DNA from: an uncultured Acidobacteriia bacterium
GTDB lineage: Bacteria; Acidobacteriota; Terriglobia; Bryobacterales; Bryobacteraceae
Length of the DNA stretch: 64,000 bases
NCBI GenBank assembly: GCA_903923395.1
Contig: CAIXXM010000166.1
Location: forward strand, 20,315 to 84,314
Direction: 5' to 3'
Shown here: piece by piece, positions 8,678-17,369 of the stretch
How the letters are laid out: each line of letters starts with the position of its first letter
Numbering within the stretch: the stretch's first letter is position 1
Notes under the pieces: model-generated
The model's input: the letters and a program-made list of their open reading frames with translations, nothing else
Database searches by the model: none
Told to the model about the DNA's origin: nothing
Position numbers and translations under genes: made by a program

Positions 8678-8708
8678 TCCGGCGCGGATTTGTTTCACCC
8701 GCGCCGGA
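8678..8708. other. Strong hairpin between the Spy-like gene and the pilin gene
   Basis: TCCGGCGCGG at 8678-8687 is perfectly inverted at 8699-8708 (10-bp stem, 11-base loop). It lies 27 bases after the stop of the Spy-like gene on the minus strand, so it may end or stabilise that transcript, but no T-run follows on either strand. Confidence 0.6.
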
Positions 8709-8735
8709 CTATCTTCCGGCTATTCCACCTCTTGC

Positions 8736-9203
8736 CTATTCCGCGGGCGGACCGCCGGGACCGCGCATCGGACGCGCGGGGGGCTGCAGCAGGTTCAACA
8801 TGGCGGATTCATGGATGGCGGGGCTCAACTCCGCCGCGGCCACCAGGGCAGCCAGTTTCGTTTTCTGCTCCGGCGTCAGCACCGCCACTGCCTGTTGACG
8901 AAAGGGCTGCCGCTTCGCTTCCAGTTGCATCCGCAATTGCTCCGTCTCCGGCGTTTCTGGCTCTGCCTGGCGGACCTTGTTCATGAGCGGTTCCAGCGCC
9001 TCGCGTTCACTCTGGTGAATCTGCTCCAGCTTTTGCAGTTGGTCCTCAGTCAGAGCGAAATAGTCCGCGGCCTTTTCAAAAGAAGGCCCGTAACCCTCCA
9101 CCTGCTTTTCGGGCGGTGCGGGGCGGCGGCCAGGGCCACCTCCCGGTGCCTGCGCACTGACCGCGACCACTGCCACCATCATCAGTAACAACGTGTTCTT
9201 CAT
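8736..9203 (-). CDS. Secreted Spy/CpxP-like LTxxQ protein
   Basis: A 155-residue protein with a clear signal peptide (residues 1-18, ending SAQA). The mature part is mostly helical and charged, with two LTxxQ motifs (LTEDQ near residue 52 and LTPEQ near residue 108), which define the Spy/CpxP family of periplasmic stress chaperones and regulators. Both ends are rich in Pro, Gly and Arg. A strong AAGGAG ribosome site sits before the ATG. It is divergent from a histidine kinase gene 182 bases away, which recalls CpxP beside CpxA; it may sense metal or misfolded protein and tune that kinase (inference). Confidence 0.8.
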   Translation of the reverse strand: MKNTLLLMMVAVVAVSAQAPGGGPGRRPAPPEKQVEGYGPSFEKAADYFALTEDQLQKLEQIHQSEREALEPLMNKVRQAEPETPETEQLRMQLEAKRQPFRQQAVAVLTPEQKTKLAALVAAAELSPAIHESAMLNLLQPPARPMRGPGGPPAE

Positions 9204-9385
9204 TTCGGATCTCCTTGGCTTGCTCTGTCTTCGGCGGAATCATTGTTCCGTCTGATGATGGAACCCGCCGGGTGTGGCGCGTCGCGTAAAGCTGCGGGAA
9301 AGCGTTTTCTTTACACTCATTACAATTCCTTTCCAGCGCTTTTACTCGCGGTGGCACGCCGGGAGCATAAGATAAGACTGGATTC

Positions 9386-11269
9386 ATGACTCTTGTGCCC
9401 AGAAAGCCCGCCGCACTGCTGCTGACAGCGGTATTTACAGCCGTGCTTTTGCCCGTGATGGCGGCCTTGCAATACCGCTGGATTGGAGAAGTTAGTCAGG
9501 CGGCGAAAGAGCGCATGTCGAATGACGTAAAGCGGAATACCAGCGCCCTGGCGCGCGACTTTGATGACCAGTTCCGCCAACTGGGCTTCCGGCAGGCGGT
9601 GAACCGAAACAAGAACACAGACAGGCAGACGCCGGAAGAACTGGTGAAGACCTGGGCCGGGGGCGTGCCAAACCTCTCGCTGGTCAGCCGGGTGTACCTG
9701 GTGGAACAACCGGACGCCGCCAAAACGGTTTTCCGGGTCAAGCAACTGGATCTGAAGAGTTCCACACTTCACAGTGTGGAAATGCCGGAGGAATTGCGGC
9801 CAATGGTTCTTCGGCTGCAGAATGGCAAGAGCGCCACGGACCCCGATCTTGCGGCCCATGCGATGCCCCTGCCGCGTCTGGGTGCATCGCGGGATCCACC
9901 CCGCAGAAGGCTCCCACCCGAACGCCGGGAGCCCCGACAATTCGGCGGGCCGCCGGAAGACATGGAAGGACCGCGCGGGCCGGGCCGCAGGCACCCAGGG
10001 GAAGAGGGTCCGCCGCCTGAGTTTCGGAATGGCCGCCGCCCGCCAAGACCGGAAGACGGTGATACCCCTGACTTCGGTCCCCCGCCCCGCCGGGAGCCAA
10101 ACAGGGCGGAACCCGAACAACCGCGTCCAGACGCAGCCAGGCAGCAACTGCCCGGCGTACGCCCGAATCACTATCAGGCCTGGATGATTCTGTTTTGCGA
10201 CCAGAGTTACGTGGCCAAAACCCTGTTGCCCGAATTGATGCTTCGTCATTTCGGCAGCACGTCAGACTTTCTGATCCACCTGAAACGCAATCTGCCATCG
10301 GCGGTTCCTCTTTTTTCGACTGGCGATTTCCAAACTGCCGATGCCAGCGTCGCTGTCCTCCAGATGCCGGAGGGGGACCCGGAAGGGCAGCCTGTGACGG
10401 ACAACTCCGGCCTATGGCGCATTGAAGTTCGCCACAAGGCTGGGTCTCTCGAATCGATAGTGGCGGAGACGCAGCGGCGGGATCTCGGGGTAAGCGCGGT
10501 GATATTCTGCGTTCTCGCCATGAGTATCGCCGGGATGTTTGTGGTTTCGCGGCGTATGGCGCACCTCGCCCAGATGCAGATGGAGTTCGTGGCAGGAGTC
10601 TCTCATGAACTGCGGACGCCGCTGGCTGTGGTGAATGCCGCGGCGGATAACCTCTCCGCGGGGATCGTGCAACCTGAATCCGTGAAGAAGTACGGAGCTT
10701 TGATCCGCAAAGAGACCCGGCGGTTGGGCAAGATGGTGGAGGATGTACTGGCCTTCTCTGGCGTGGAACATTCCCGGCGGCCCAGGAATCTGCAACAGAT
10801 CGAAATCGCGTCCATGGTGGAAGCGGCGCTGGCAGGCTGTGCCGCAGAGCTCAGCGAATCCGGTTTCACCGTCGAGAAGACCGTCGCTCCGGATCTTCCC
10901 CCACTGCAAGGCGACCCGGCGTGGCTCGAACAATGCCTGCGGAATTTGATTGGCAACGCGGTGAAATATGCGAAGGCAGGCCGCTGGCTTAGCATCCGGG
11001 CTTCGAGGGAAGATGGCATGGCGGTGCTGCGTGTGGAAGATCATGGCCCCGGCATTGAACCGGGCGACGCGAGGAAGATCTTCACACCCTTCTACCGTTC
11101 CCGCAGCGCGGCACAAGCCCAGATTGAAGGCAGCGGCATTGGGTTGAGCGTGGTGAAGCGGATCGTGGAAGCCCACGGCGGCACGGTCAGCGTGGAAAGT
11201 GAACCCGGCAATGGAAGCAGGTTCACCGTACGCCTGCCGTTCGCTCCCGCCGGGGAAGCCCAGGCGTAA
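9386..11269 (+). CDS. Membrane sensor histidine kinase with Pro/Arg-rich sensor region
   Basis: A 627-residue two-component sensor. TM1 is at about residues 11-29 and TM2 at about 367-390, enclosing a long periplasmic region. Residues about 168-255 of that region are a low-complexity stretch rich in Pro, Arg, Gly and Glu. The cytoplasmic part has the H-box SHELRTPL near residue 408, the N-box NLIGNAVKYA near 520, and G-boxes EDHGPGIEPGD and GSGIGLSVVKRIVEAHGG. No HAMP domain is obvious and no response-regulator gene is adjacent, so it is an orphan kinase here. It is divergent from the Spy-like gene, suggesting an envelope-stress function. A 12-bp terminator follows. Confidence 0.93.
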   Translation: MTLVPRKPAALLLTAVFTAVLLPVMAALQYRWIGEVSQAAKERMSNDVKRNTSALARDFDDQFRQLGFRQAVNRNKNTDRQTPEELVKTWAGGVPNLSLVSRVYLVEQPDAAKTVFRVKQLDLKSSTLHSVEMPEELRPMVLRLQNGKSATDPDLAAHAMPLPRLGASRDPPRRRLPPERREPRQFGGPPEDMEGPRGPGRRHPGEEGPPPEFRNGRRPPRPEDGDTPDFGPPPRREPNRAEPEQPRPDAARQQLPGVRPNHYQAWMILFCDQSYVAKTLLPELMLRHFGSTSDFLIHLKRNLPSAVPLFSTGDFQTADASVAVLQMPEGDPEGQPVTDNSGLWRIEVRHKAGSLESIVAETQRRDLGVSAVIFCVLAMSIAGMFVVSRRMAHLAQMQMEFVAGVSHELRTPLAVVNAAADNLSAGIVQPESVKKYGALIRKETRRLGKMVEDVLAFSGVEHSRRPRNLQQIEIASMVEAALAGCAAELSESGFTVEKTVAPDLPPLQGDPAWLEQCLRNLIGNAVKYAKAGRWLSIRASREDGMAVLRVEDHGPGIEPGDARKIFTPFYRSRSAAQAQIEGSGIGLSVVKRIVEAHGGTVSVESEPGNGSRFTVRLPFAPAGEAQA

Positions 11270-11288
11270 AGCAGCTCTTGAAACGCAG

Positions 11289-11332
11289 AAAGGGGGACAG
11301 CCCGCCGGCATGGCGAACTGTCCCCCTTTGGG
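11289..11332. terminator. Bidirectional intrinsic terminator
   Basis: A perfect 12-bp inverted repeat, AAAGGGGGACAG at 11289-11300 and its complement at 11318-11329, lies between the convergent ends of the kinase and receptor genes. Short T-runs flank it on both strands, so it can serve both genes. Confidence 0.8.
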
Positions 11333-11350
11333 TTGAGCGGTGGAAGCGGA

Positions 11351-14300
11351 TCAGAAGCGGAACTTCAGTCCGATTTCCACGATGCGCATGGGCTGCACGT
11401 TGGTCAGGTTGTAATAACCAACGCCCGTCCGGTACTGGTTGAAGGCCGCCAGCGAGTTGGTGTTGGAGGCGAGCCGGGAGACGATCTGGTCCGGTGTGTT
11501 GTAGACCTGGAAACCATCGGAGAAATTCACGCCCTGCGCCTTGTACTGGATCGATGAGTTGATCGTGGTACGGCGCACCTGGTTGAAGGCATTGTAGGCA
11601 CTCACGCGGAGTTCCAGGTTGTAGCCTTCCTTGATGGTGAACTTCTTGGACATCGTCATGTCATTGCCGAAGGTGCCGGGCTGCGTGATGTAGTTCCGGG
11701 GTCCGGTGCCGTTGCCCGCGGGGTAGAACTGCGGCACGTTGAGCGCACTCGGATTGAAGTACATGGAACTGTTCGGCGAAGCGAGGCTGGCGTTCCCGTT
11801 GATGTTCAGCCGGGGCGTCACATCAGGCGTACCCATGAACACGGTGGGCAGGCTGATGCTGGTGCCGGTGCTGGCTTCCACAACGCTGAACGAGGGCGAC
11901 ACAGGCAGACCGCCGAAGAAGGTCAGATGGTGGGCAAACTGCCATCCGTCCATGGCGGAACGGGCGACAATGTTGTGCCAGCCGAGCTTCTGCGACGCGA
12001 AGTTGGGCAACTGGTAGATGTAATTGATTGCCGTGTTGTTGGTACGCATGGCCGAGGACGGATAGCCGGAGAAAGACTTCCACATGTAGGTGTAGATACC
12101 GGCGTTTTCCACTCCGCTCAACAGCCGGTTATGGCTGTAAGAGAGCTGGAAGGAGAGTCCGTGACCGAAGCGCTTTTGCAACCCGAGCTGGAAGGAATCG
12201 AAGCGGTTGTTGCCCACGTTGGCCGTGTCATTGATGGTGTTGAAGCCCTGGTAGGGACGCATCACCAGCGCATTCATCGCATTGCTGCCGGGCAGCGGAT
12301 TGGGATTGGAAGCGCTGACCGGACCATAGAGGTTGTAACCTGCGTTGGTCGAGTCAACATACTTCGGATCGAAAGCTGTACCGGGCTGAATGGCATTGAG
12401 GTTGAATTCAATGGCCTGGTGGCGCTGCAGATTGCCGACGTACGCCAGGTCGATCACGGTCTTGAAGGGAAGTTCACGCTGCACCGAGAGGCTGTAATCG
12501 TAAACAGTCTGCGGATGACGGGTAGATGGATCACGCGCCGTCACAGTGGCCGGGGGAGAGATACGGGACACGCCGGTACCGCTCGACAAAGTGGAAAGGC
12601 TGGTCTGAAGATAATCCACCTGCTGCGCAGTGCCGTTTTCAAAGTTCACCACGGCATCACCAATCGTGTTGCGGTTGTAGGCCCAGCCGAAACCGCCGCG
12701 GATCACCATCTTCGAATCAAAGGAAGGCGACCAGGCGAATCCGCCGCGGGGGGCGAACATGAGGGTGGGCGGGCTGAAGAGTCCGGCGTTGCCCTGGCCA
12801 TTCGTGCCGAGCGGTACCAGTCCATTGGTCAGGTTGCCGGAACCGGGCACCAGCGAGTAGAGAAGGATGGAAGCAACGGCAGCCGGAACAGGATTGTTGG
12901 GGTTGGCCGGATCGATGACCTGGCTCTTGTTGGCCGGGTTCGGAATGTAGTAGCGGGGTGCCTGCGCCGGGTTATACGTCCAGGGCAGGAACACAGCGTC
13001 TTTGCTGCCGACCGGATTCACATCCGCTTCCGCTGGCATGTGGTACACACGGAAGCCGTAGTTCAAGGTCAGGCTGCGGTTCACGCGCCAGGAATCCTGT
13101 GCGAACAGCTGGAAATCCTTGAAGCCGGAGTTCTCATACGCGGTGGAGGAGACCTGCGTGTATTCGTTCAGTGCACCTACAAGAGCGTTGGTGGGTCCGT
13201 AATTGGTATCGAAGGCGCTGTGGCTGGCGCTGAAATCGTAAATGCCTTTGTCGTTGGCGGAGTTGATCTGCTGCTTGGTGTCAATCAGATACTGGCCGCC
13301 GAACTTGAAGGTATGCGTGCCCTTGGTCCAGCTCAGGGTGCTCGAGGCCTGCCATTCATTGGCATCCGCGAACGCCGGGAGGCGGTTGAAGTTGAACGTG
13401 GGATAGGTGCCGCCCACATTGATGCCGGGCAGGATATTGCTGGTGGACTTGTAGACACTGGGCAGACCGGAGAGCCCCAGCTTGCTGGCATCCACGGCAT
13501 TGGGATCAGTGGGGTACACGCTCACGTAGTCATAGCTCCAGGAGAAGAAGCTCTCCAGCACCATCGACGAACCGAAGGTGTGCGTGATGTTTCCCGCCGC
13601 CGCACGGTCCGGACGGTACTGATTCATGAGGTTGAAGGGCAGCGCGGCTGAGGTGTTGTACGTACCCAGCTGCGTATTGGTGCTGCCGTCATTCGAGTAC
13701 CGCAGATACATGCGGGTGGAGTTGCTGATGTTGTAATCCACCTTGCCCACCTGTGAGAGGCGGGGAAGAATGGTTTGGTAGACCAGGTTATAGTTGCCCG
13801 TCGGACTGTTGGGATTGTTCGGCTGCGGGTAGAGGTTCAGGATCGCCTGGCCCAGAGGATTGATCTGCGAGGGCGGAATCGTCAGGTTGGGCAGCGGTAC
13901 AGCGGTGCCGCTGTATTGCGAACCGGGCGTGTAAATGGTGGGATGCTGACCAAGCGAATTGACCGTCTGCGAGAAATTCCCCTGCCGTTCCAGGGTGGTG
14001 GGAACCTGTGTCTGCACAACGGAACCGGGAATATTCTGCTTGAAATCTTCGAAGTTATAGAAGAAGAATACGCGATTCTTCTTTACCGGACCGCCAATAT
14101 TGGCACCAAAATAGTTGTAGCGGTACGTCGGCTTGGCCAGTCCGCTGTAGCTGTTTGACCAGGGCGTGGCATTCAGATCTTCATTGCGGAGGTTATCGAA
14201 AGCCACCCCGTGAAAAGAATTGGTGCCGGACTTGGTCACGATATTCACCACCGCGCCGCTGCGGTTGCCGTATTCTGCGGTGAAGTTGTTGGTGAGAACT

Positions 14301-14965
14301 GAAATTTCCTGAATGGATTCAAGACTGGGAGAAACCGTGACCTTCTGGTCACTGCCGTGGTCCACGATGCTGCCGCCGTCGAGGTTGATCTGCATGGTGG
14401 CAGAGGCCTTGCCGTTGATGGTGTAGTCCTGATAGCCGTAATAACCGTATTCACGGCCGGCGATGGAGGTGTCATTGTTGCCGATGGCGCCGGGGATCAT
14501 CCCCAGAAGATTCGCCCAGTTGCGGCCGTTGTTCGGAATGTCAGCGACTTGTTCCGCCTGCAGTGTGCCGAGGCGCTCGCCGGAATCCTTGACCAGCTGC
14601 TGGTCAGACGTAACCGTCACCGTCGTTGCGGGACCCGCACCAACCTGCAGAGTAATTTGGCCAAGATCGAGCTTCTGGAAACCATTGATCACAATGTTTT
14701 CGAGCAGTTCTTCCTTAAAACCGGAAGCCTTAATCGTCAAAGTATATTGACCGGGCACCAGAGAGGGCAAGTCAAAGAGACCTTGCGCATTCGAAGTTAC
14801 TTCACGTGTCGATTTTGTCGACAACTGCACCACTTTCACCTGCGCACCGACAATCACAGCATTGCTGTGATCCACGACGGTACCAGAAATTGTACCCAGA
14901 CCTGCCTGCCCGAATACGGACGCAGGGAGAGCGCACATCAGCAACAGAGCTAACCGAGTTCGCAC
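11351..14965 (-). CDS. TonB-dependent outer-membrane receptor with carboxypeptidase-regulatory-like domain
   Basis: A roughly 1,200-residue outer-membrane protein of the Oar-like type that is expanded in Acidobacteria. From the N-terminus it has a signal peptide, an Ig-like CarboxypepD_reg domain (starting GTISGTVVDHSNAVIVGA), a plug region (containing NGRNWANLLGMIPG and NIVTKSGTNSFHG) and a long beta-barrel with alternating aromatic strands ending in Phe (IGLKFRF). I chose the GTG at 14965 because a GGAAAGAGG ribosome site lies five bases upstream; the frame is open to a GTG at 15007, which has no such site. Such receptors are thought to import carbohydrate or peptide ligands; the ligand is unknown. 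It is transcribed alone. Confidence 0.93.
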   Translation of the reverse strand: MRTRLALLLMCALPASVFGQAGLGTISGTVVDHSNAVIVGAQVKVVQLSTKSTREVTSNAQGLFDLPSLVPGQYTLTIKASGFKEELLENIVINGFQKLDLGQITLQVGAGPATTVTVTSDQQLVKDSGERLGTLQAEQVADIPNNGRNWANLLGMIPGAIGNNDTSIAGREYGYYGYQDYTINGKASATMQINLDGGSIVDHGSDQKVTVSPSLESIQEISVLTNNFTAEYGNRSGAVVNIVTKSGTNSFHGVAFDNLRNEDLNATPWSNSYSGLAKPTYRYNYFGANIGGPVKKNRVFFFYNFEDFKQNIPGSVVQTQVPTTLERQGNFSQTVNSLGQHPTIYTPGSQYSGTAVPLPNLTIPPSQINPLGQAILNLYPQPNNPNSPTGNYNLVYQTILPRLSQVGKVDYNISNSTRMYLRYSNDGSTNTQLGTYNTSAALPFNLMNQYRPDRAAAGNITHTFGSSMVLESFFSWSYDYVSVYPTDPNAVDASKLGLSGLPSVYKSTSNILPGINVGGTYPTFNFNRLPAFADANEWQASSTLSWTKGTHTFKFGGQYLIDTKQQINSANDKGIYDFSASHSAFDTNYGPTNALVGALNEYTQVSSTAYENSGFKDFQLFAQDSWRVNRSLTLNYGFRVYHMPAEADVNPVGSKDAVFLPWTYNPAQAPRYYIPNPANKSQVIDPANPNNPVPAAVASILLYSLVPGSGNLTNGLVPLGTNGQGNAGLFSPPTLMFAPRGGFAWSPSFDSKMVIRGGFGWAYNRNTIGDAVVNFENGTAQQVDYLQTSLSTLSSGTGVSRISPPATVTARDPSTRHPQTVYDYSLSVQRELPFKTVIDLAYVGNLQRHQAIEFNLNAIQPGTAFDPKYVDSTNAGYNLYGPVSASNPNPLPGSNAMNALVMRPYQGFNTINDTANVGNNRFDSFQLGLQKRFGHGLSFQLSYSHNRLLSGVENAGIYTYMWKSFSGYPSSAMRTNNTAINYIYQLPNFASQKLGWHNIVARSAMDGWQFAHHLTFFGGLPVSPSFSVVEASTGTSISLPTVFMGTPDVTPRLNINGNASLASPNSSMYFNPSALNVPQFYPAGNGTGPRNYITQPGTFGNDMTMSKKFTIKEGYNLELRVSAYNAFNQVRRTTINSSIQYKAQGVNFSDGFQVYNTPDQIVSRLASNTNSLAAFNQYRTGVGYYNLTNVQPMRIVEIGLKFRF

Positions 14966-15170
14966 AAATAACCTCTTTCCACCAGACGCTAGAATTGTGA
15001 CTATCACTCTATTGCGGTGTCTGGCATCAGGTCAAGTGACGCTTGAAGAAAACTGAATCGTTGTAGTTGGGGCGGATTTGACATGGCAACGATTTTCGCC
15101 ACGCTGAACGGCATACAACGAGGCGGGGAGCTCGATGACTTTCGGCTGGATTCAGAGCAAGAAAGGAAGA

Positions 15171-15224
15171 ACGCAAAATATTGCGCGTCTTGACATTCCA
15201 GGGCAAGAAAACGCAAAATATTGC
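15171..15224 (+). promoter_or_regulatory. Probable hipB promoter with two operator copies
   Basis: ACGCAAAATATTGC occurs twice, at 15171-15184 and 15211-15224, exactly 40 bases apart. Each copy holds a GCAA-N4-TTGC inverted repeat. A TTGACA (15190-15195) lies between them, and CAAAAT at 15214-15219 gives a plausible -10 with an 18-base spacer inside the second copy. HipB proteins autoregulate by binding inverted repeats over their own promoter, so these are candidate HipB sites. The start codon would lie at or next to the transcript start, making the mRNA nearly leaderless. Confidence 0.6.
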
Positions 15225-15226
15225 TT

Positions 15227-15484
15227 ATGGAGGTCATTCCTCACCTCTCCGAAAACCTTATTGATCGAAGGAAAGCCCGCGGCCTCTCGCAGGCGCAACT
15301 CGCCCAGGCGGCAGGCGTCAGCCTCCGGACCATCAGTTCCCTCGAAAACCGTGGCAGCCACGACCTTGGGTTCCGCAAACTCACCCGCATCCTCTCCGCG
15401 CTTGGTCTCGAACTGCGGCTCCACGAGGCCAACACACAGCGCCCCACGCTGGACGATCTTTTGAACGAGTCCGCAGATGATTAA
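15227..15484 (+). CDS. hipB: HipB-like antitoxin, XRE-family DNA-binding protein
   Basis: An 85-residue cytoplasmic helix-turn-helix protein. RKARGLSQAQLAQAAGVSLRTISSLENRG (helices 2-3 with the usual Gln, Ala-x3-Gly-Val and Ser-x-Glu-Asn) is a canonical Xre/Cro HTH. The C-terminal tail (LDDLLNESADD) is acidic, as in antitoxins. The ATG at 15227 is preferred; a TTG at 15221 is possible. It overlaps the next gene by eight bases, and two repeated operator-like sites lie just upstream, so it probably represses its own operon and neutralises the HipA kinase. Confidence 0.88.
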   Translation: MEVIPHLSENLIDRRKARGLSQAQLAQAAGVSLRTISSLENRGSHDLGFRKLTRILSALGLELRLHEANTQRPTLDDLLNESADD

Positions 15485-15800
15485 GATATGGACCGATAAC
15501 GCCGAAGCTGGATTCCTGGACCGCCTGGGAACCCGCGGCACCGCGTTTGTCTATCCGCCTGGAACCGACCCGCAACGCGGCGTCTCCGTCACCATGCCGG
15601 TGCGGCTCCCCAGCTATGACACTCCCTACGGCTTGGCGCCGATCTTCGAAATGGGTCTGCCGGAGGGTGCCTTACGGGAACATCTGCGTCTTGCCTTCGC
15701 CAAAGCCGCGGGGGCCTTCGATGATTTCAGCCTGCTCACCCTGATTGGCCGCTCGCACATTTCCCAGCTCCGGTATACGGGCGGGGAACAAACGCTCTGA
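15477..15800 (+). CDS. HipA N-terminal subdomain (HipS-like), ends at an in-frame TGA
   Basis: A 107-residue product matching the N-terminal subdomain of HipA kinases (Couple_hipA): it begins IKIWTDNAEAGFLDRLG, contains PVRLPSYDTPYGLAPIFEMGLPEGALRE and ends shortly after GRSHISQLRY. In ordinary HipA this domain is joined to the kinase core. Here TGA at 15798-15800 ends it, and the kinase core continues in the same frame three codons later. It could be an independent antitoxin-like HipS, as in HipBST systems, or half of a hipA broken by one nonsense change. The start ATG overlaps the hipB stop. Confidence 0.8.
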   Translation: MIKIWTDNAEAGFLDRLGTRGTAFVYPPGTDPQRGVSVTMPVRLPSYDTPYGLAPIFEMGLPEGALREHLRLAFAKAAGAFDDFSLLTLIGRSHISQLRYTGGEQTL

Positions 15801-15806
15801 GACGAG

Positions 15807-16688
15807 GTGCCCTTCCAATCAGTCGATGAGATTCTCTCGGCGCGGCGCTCCGAAGGCCTTTACCGCTACCTGCTGGAACGCTTCGCCGCTTACTCCGGTG
15901 TGAGTGGTGTGCAGCCGAAAGTTCTCATCCGGGACGAAACGGCGACGCTGCAGCGTGTCTCCCCCAGCCACAAAGGCGCAACCCACATTGTGAAGTTTTG
16001 GGATGATCCCGCCGATTTTCCCCAACTCGCAGCGAACGAATACTTCTGCCTGAAAGCAGCGGAGCGTGCCGGTTTCGAAGTGCCCCGTTTTCGCCTTTCT
16101 GACGACGCCTCCGCGCTGGTAATTGATCGCTTTGATCTTCGTGCCGATGGCACTTACCGGGGCTTTGAAGACTTCTGTGTGCTGAACGCGCGGTCCACCG
16201 CGGAGAAGTACCGGGGCAGTTGTGAGACCGCCCTGTTGAAGCGCTTCCAGCAGTTCGCCAACTCCAGGAAAGTGATGAATGACCTGGAAACGCTCTATTC
16301 ACTGATTGTTTTCAACTGCGCCATTCGGAATGGCGACGCGCACCTCAAAAACTTCGGCATTCTCTATGACGATGTGCAGGGCGAAGCGCGCCTCGCCCCG
16401 GCATACGATCTGGTCACCACAACGGCCTACATTCCCGTGGACGCGATGGCGCTCACTCTGAACGGGAGCACCAACTGGCCATCCCGGAAGGAGTTGCAGC
16501 GCCTGGGAGAAACCCGGATTGGACTCGCGCCGTCACAGGTCCGGCGGATTTTCGAACGGATTGGGGATGCTCTGGCCGATACCGCGAAGGACCTGGAAGC
16601 CTATAGGAGAGAGCACCCCGCTTTCCATGAAATTGGCAACCGGATGTTAGAGGTCTGGCGAAACCATGACAAATCGAAAAATGATTGA
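15807..16688 (+). CDS. HipA/HipT kinase core
   Basis: A 293-residue kinase-fold protein. The Gly-rich regulatory loop reads GVSGVQPK (near residue 33), the catalytic motif is NGDAHLKNFGIL (near residue 173) and the metal-binding motif is APAYDLVTT (near 195). HipA toxins phosphorylate tRNA synthetases and arrest growth. All key kinase residues seem present, so the core could be active if translated. The first possible start is GTG at 15807, six bases after the TGA of the preceding half and with GAGG immediately before it, which is too close for a good ribosome site. Reading through TGA would give a normal ~400-residue HipA. Confidence 0.85.
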   Translation: MPFQSVDEILSARRSEGLYRYLLERFAAYSGVSGVQPKVLIRDETATLQRVSPSHKGATHIVKFWDDPADFPQLAANEYFCLKAAERAGFEVPRFRLSDDASALVIDRFDLRADGTYRGFEDFCVLNARSTAEKYRGSCETALLKRFQQFANSRKVMNDLETLYSLIVFNCAIRNGDAHLKNFGILYDDVQGEARLAPAYDLVTTTAYIPVDAMALTLNGSTNWPSRKELQRLGETRIGLAPSQVRRIFERIGDALADTAKDLEAYRREHPAFHEIGNRMLEVWRNHDKSKND

Positions 16689-16713
16689 AGGTCGCCCGCC
16701 CGGCCGCGCTGCC

Positions 16714-17331
16714 CTACAACTGCGCCGGAACCCCGAACGTATCCGCGAACACGATCTCGTCCAACCCTTTCCGGGTCCGCACTGCCAGTTCGCGTTCCTT
16801 CAGAGGGTCAGGCAGTGTGTTGGGGTCACCGGGGTAGCCGATAACGAAGACGGCACCGGCTTCGAAATCGTCCGGCACCGCGAAGGCCTCACGGACGGCG
16901 TTGCGGTCGAAGCCGCCCATCGCGTGGACCTGCAGCCCGAGTGCCGTGGCCTGCAAGGCGAGATTCGCCAGCGCGGCACCGGTGTCATGCAGTGCATAGG
17001 GGTTGGCCATGTCGCGGCCGGTGAAAGTCTTCTTCCCGAAAGACACGGCCATAACCGGAGCCTTGGGGGCCCACATCTGGTTGAAGCCGACGAGGGCAGC
17101 GGTGAGTTTCGCGAAGGCTTCCGTGCCGTTTTGGGCCACCAGGAAGCGCCAGGGCTGCTCATTATTGGAAGATGCCGCCCAGCGCGCCGCTTCGAACAAG
17201 GTCTTCAGTTTCTCCGGCTCCAGCGCCTTCTCAGAGAACGCCCGCGGGCTCCAGCGCTGCTGCATCAGTTCATGTATCTGCAAAGTTTCCACCCTCTCAA
17301 TGATGCTCTTTTCGCCGAAAAGTCGCCCCAT
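16714..17331 (-). CDS. Nitroreductase-family FMN oxidoreductase
   Basis: A roughly 205-residue flavoprotein of the nitroreductase superfamily. The N-terminal RRWSPRAFSE-type motif (here QRWSPRAFSEKAL), WAASSNNEQPWRFLV, the middle GAALANLALQATALGLQVHAMGGFD and the C-terminal VIGYPGD are characteristic of the FMN-binding dimer. It reduces nitro or quinone compounds with NAD(P)H; the physiological substrate is unknown. The start is uncertain: ATG at 17331 is used, and an in-frame GTG lies at 17291. It is divergent from RNase J and converges on the hipA locus with 25 bases between stops. Confidence 0.9.
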   Translation of the reverse strand: MGRLFGEKSIIERVETLQIHELMQQRWSPRAFSEKALEPEKLKTLFEAARWAASSNNEQPWRFLVAQNGTEAFAKLTAALVGFNQMWAPKAPVMAVSFGKKTFTGRDMANPYALHDTGAALANLALQATALGLQVHAMGGFDRNAVREAFAVPDDFEAGAVFVIGYPGDPNTLPDPLKERELAVRTRKGLDEIVFADTFGVPAQL

Positions 17332-17369
17332 CGTTGTGACAACGTTAAAATGGCCATTGCGACTCCTCA

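Noticed and set aside
9245..9264. GTTCC-N10-GGAAC inverted repeat between the Spy-like and kinase genes
   Set aside because: Only five bases per arm; such repeats are expected by chance in this length of sequence, though the site is in the right place for an operator.
11927..13651. 574-codon plus-strand open frame
   Set aside because: It is antisense to the TonB-dependent receptor, with Gly/Val/His/Arg-rich composition typical of GC-rich shadow frames and no recognisable motif.
15082..15192. 36-codon frame in front of hipB
   Set aside because: No ribosome site precedes its ATG, and it runs into the operator repeats and promoter of hipB.
15798..15800. TGA in hipA as a selenocysteine codon
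   Set aside because: HipA kinases have no selenocysteine position there, no Sec-type stem-loop follows the TGA, and no sel genes are in the window.
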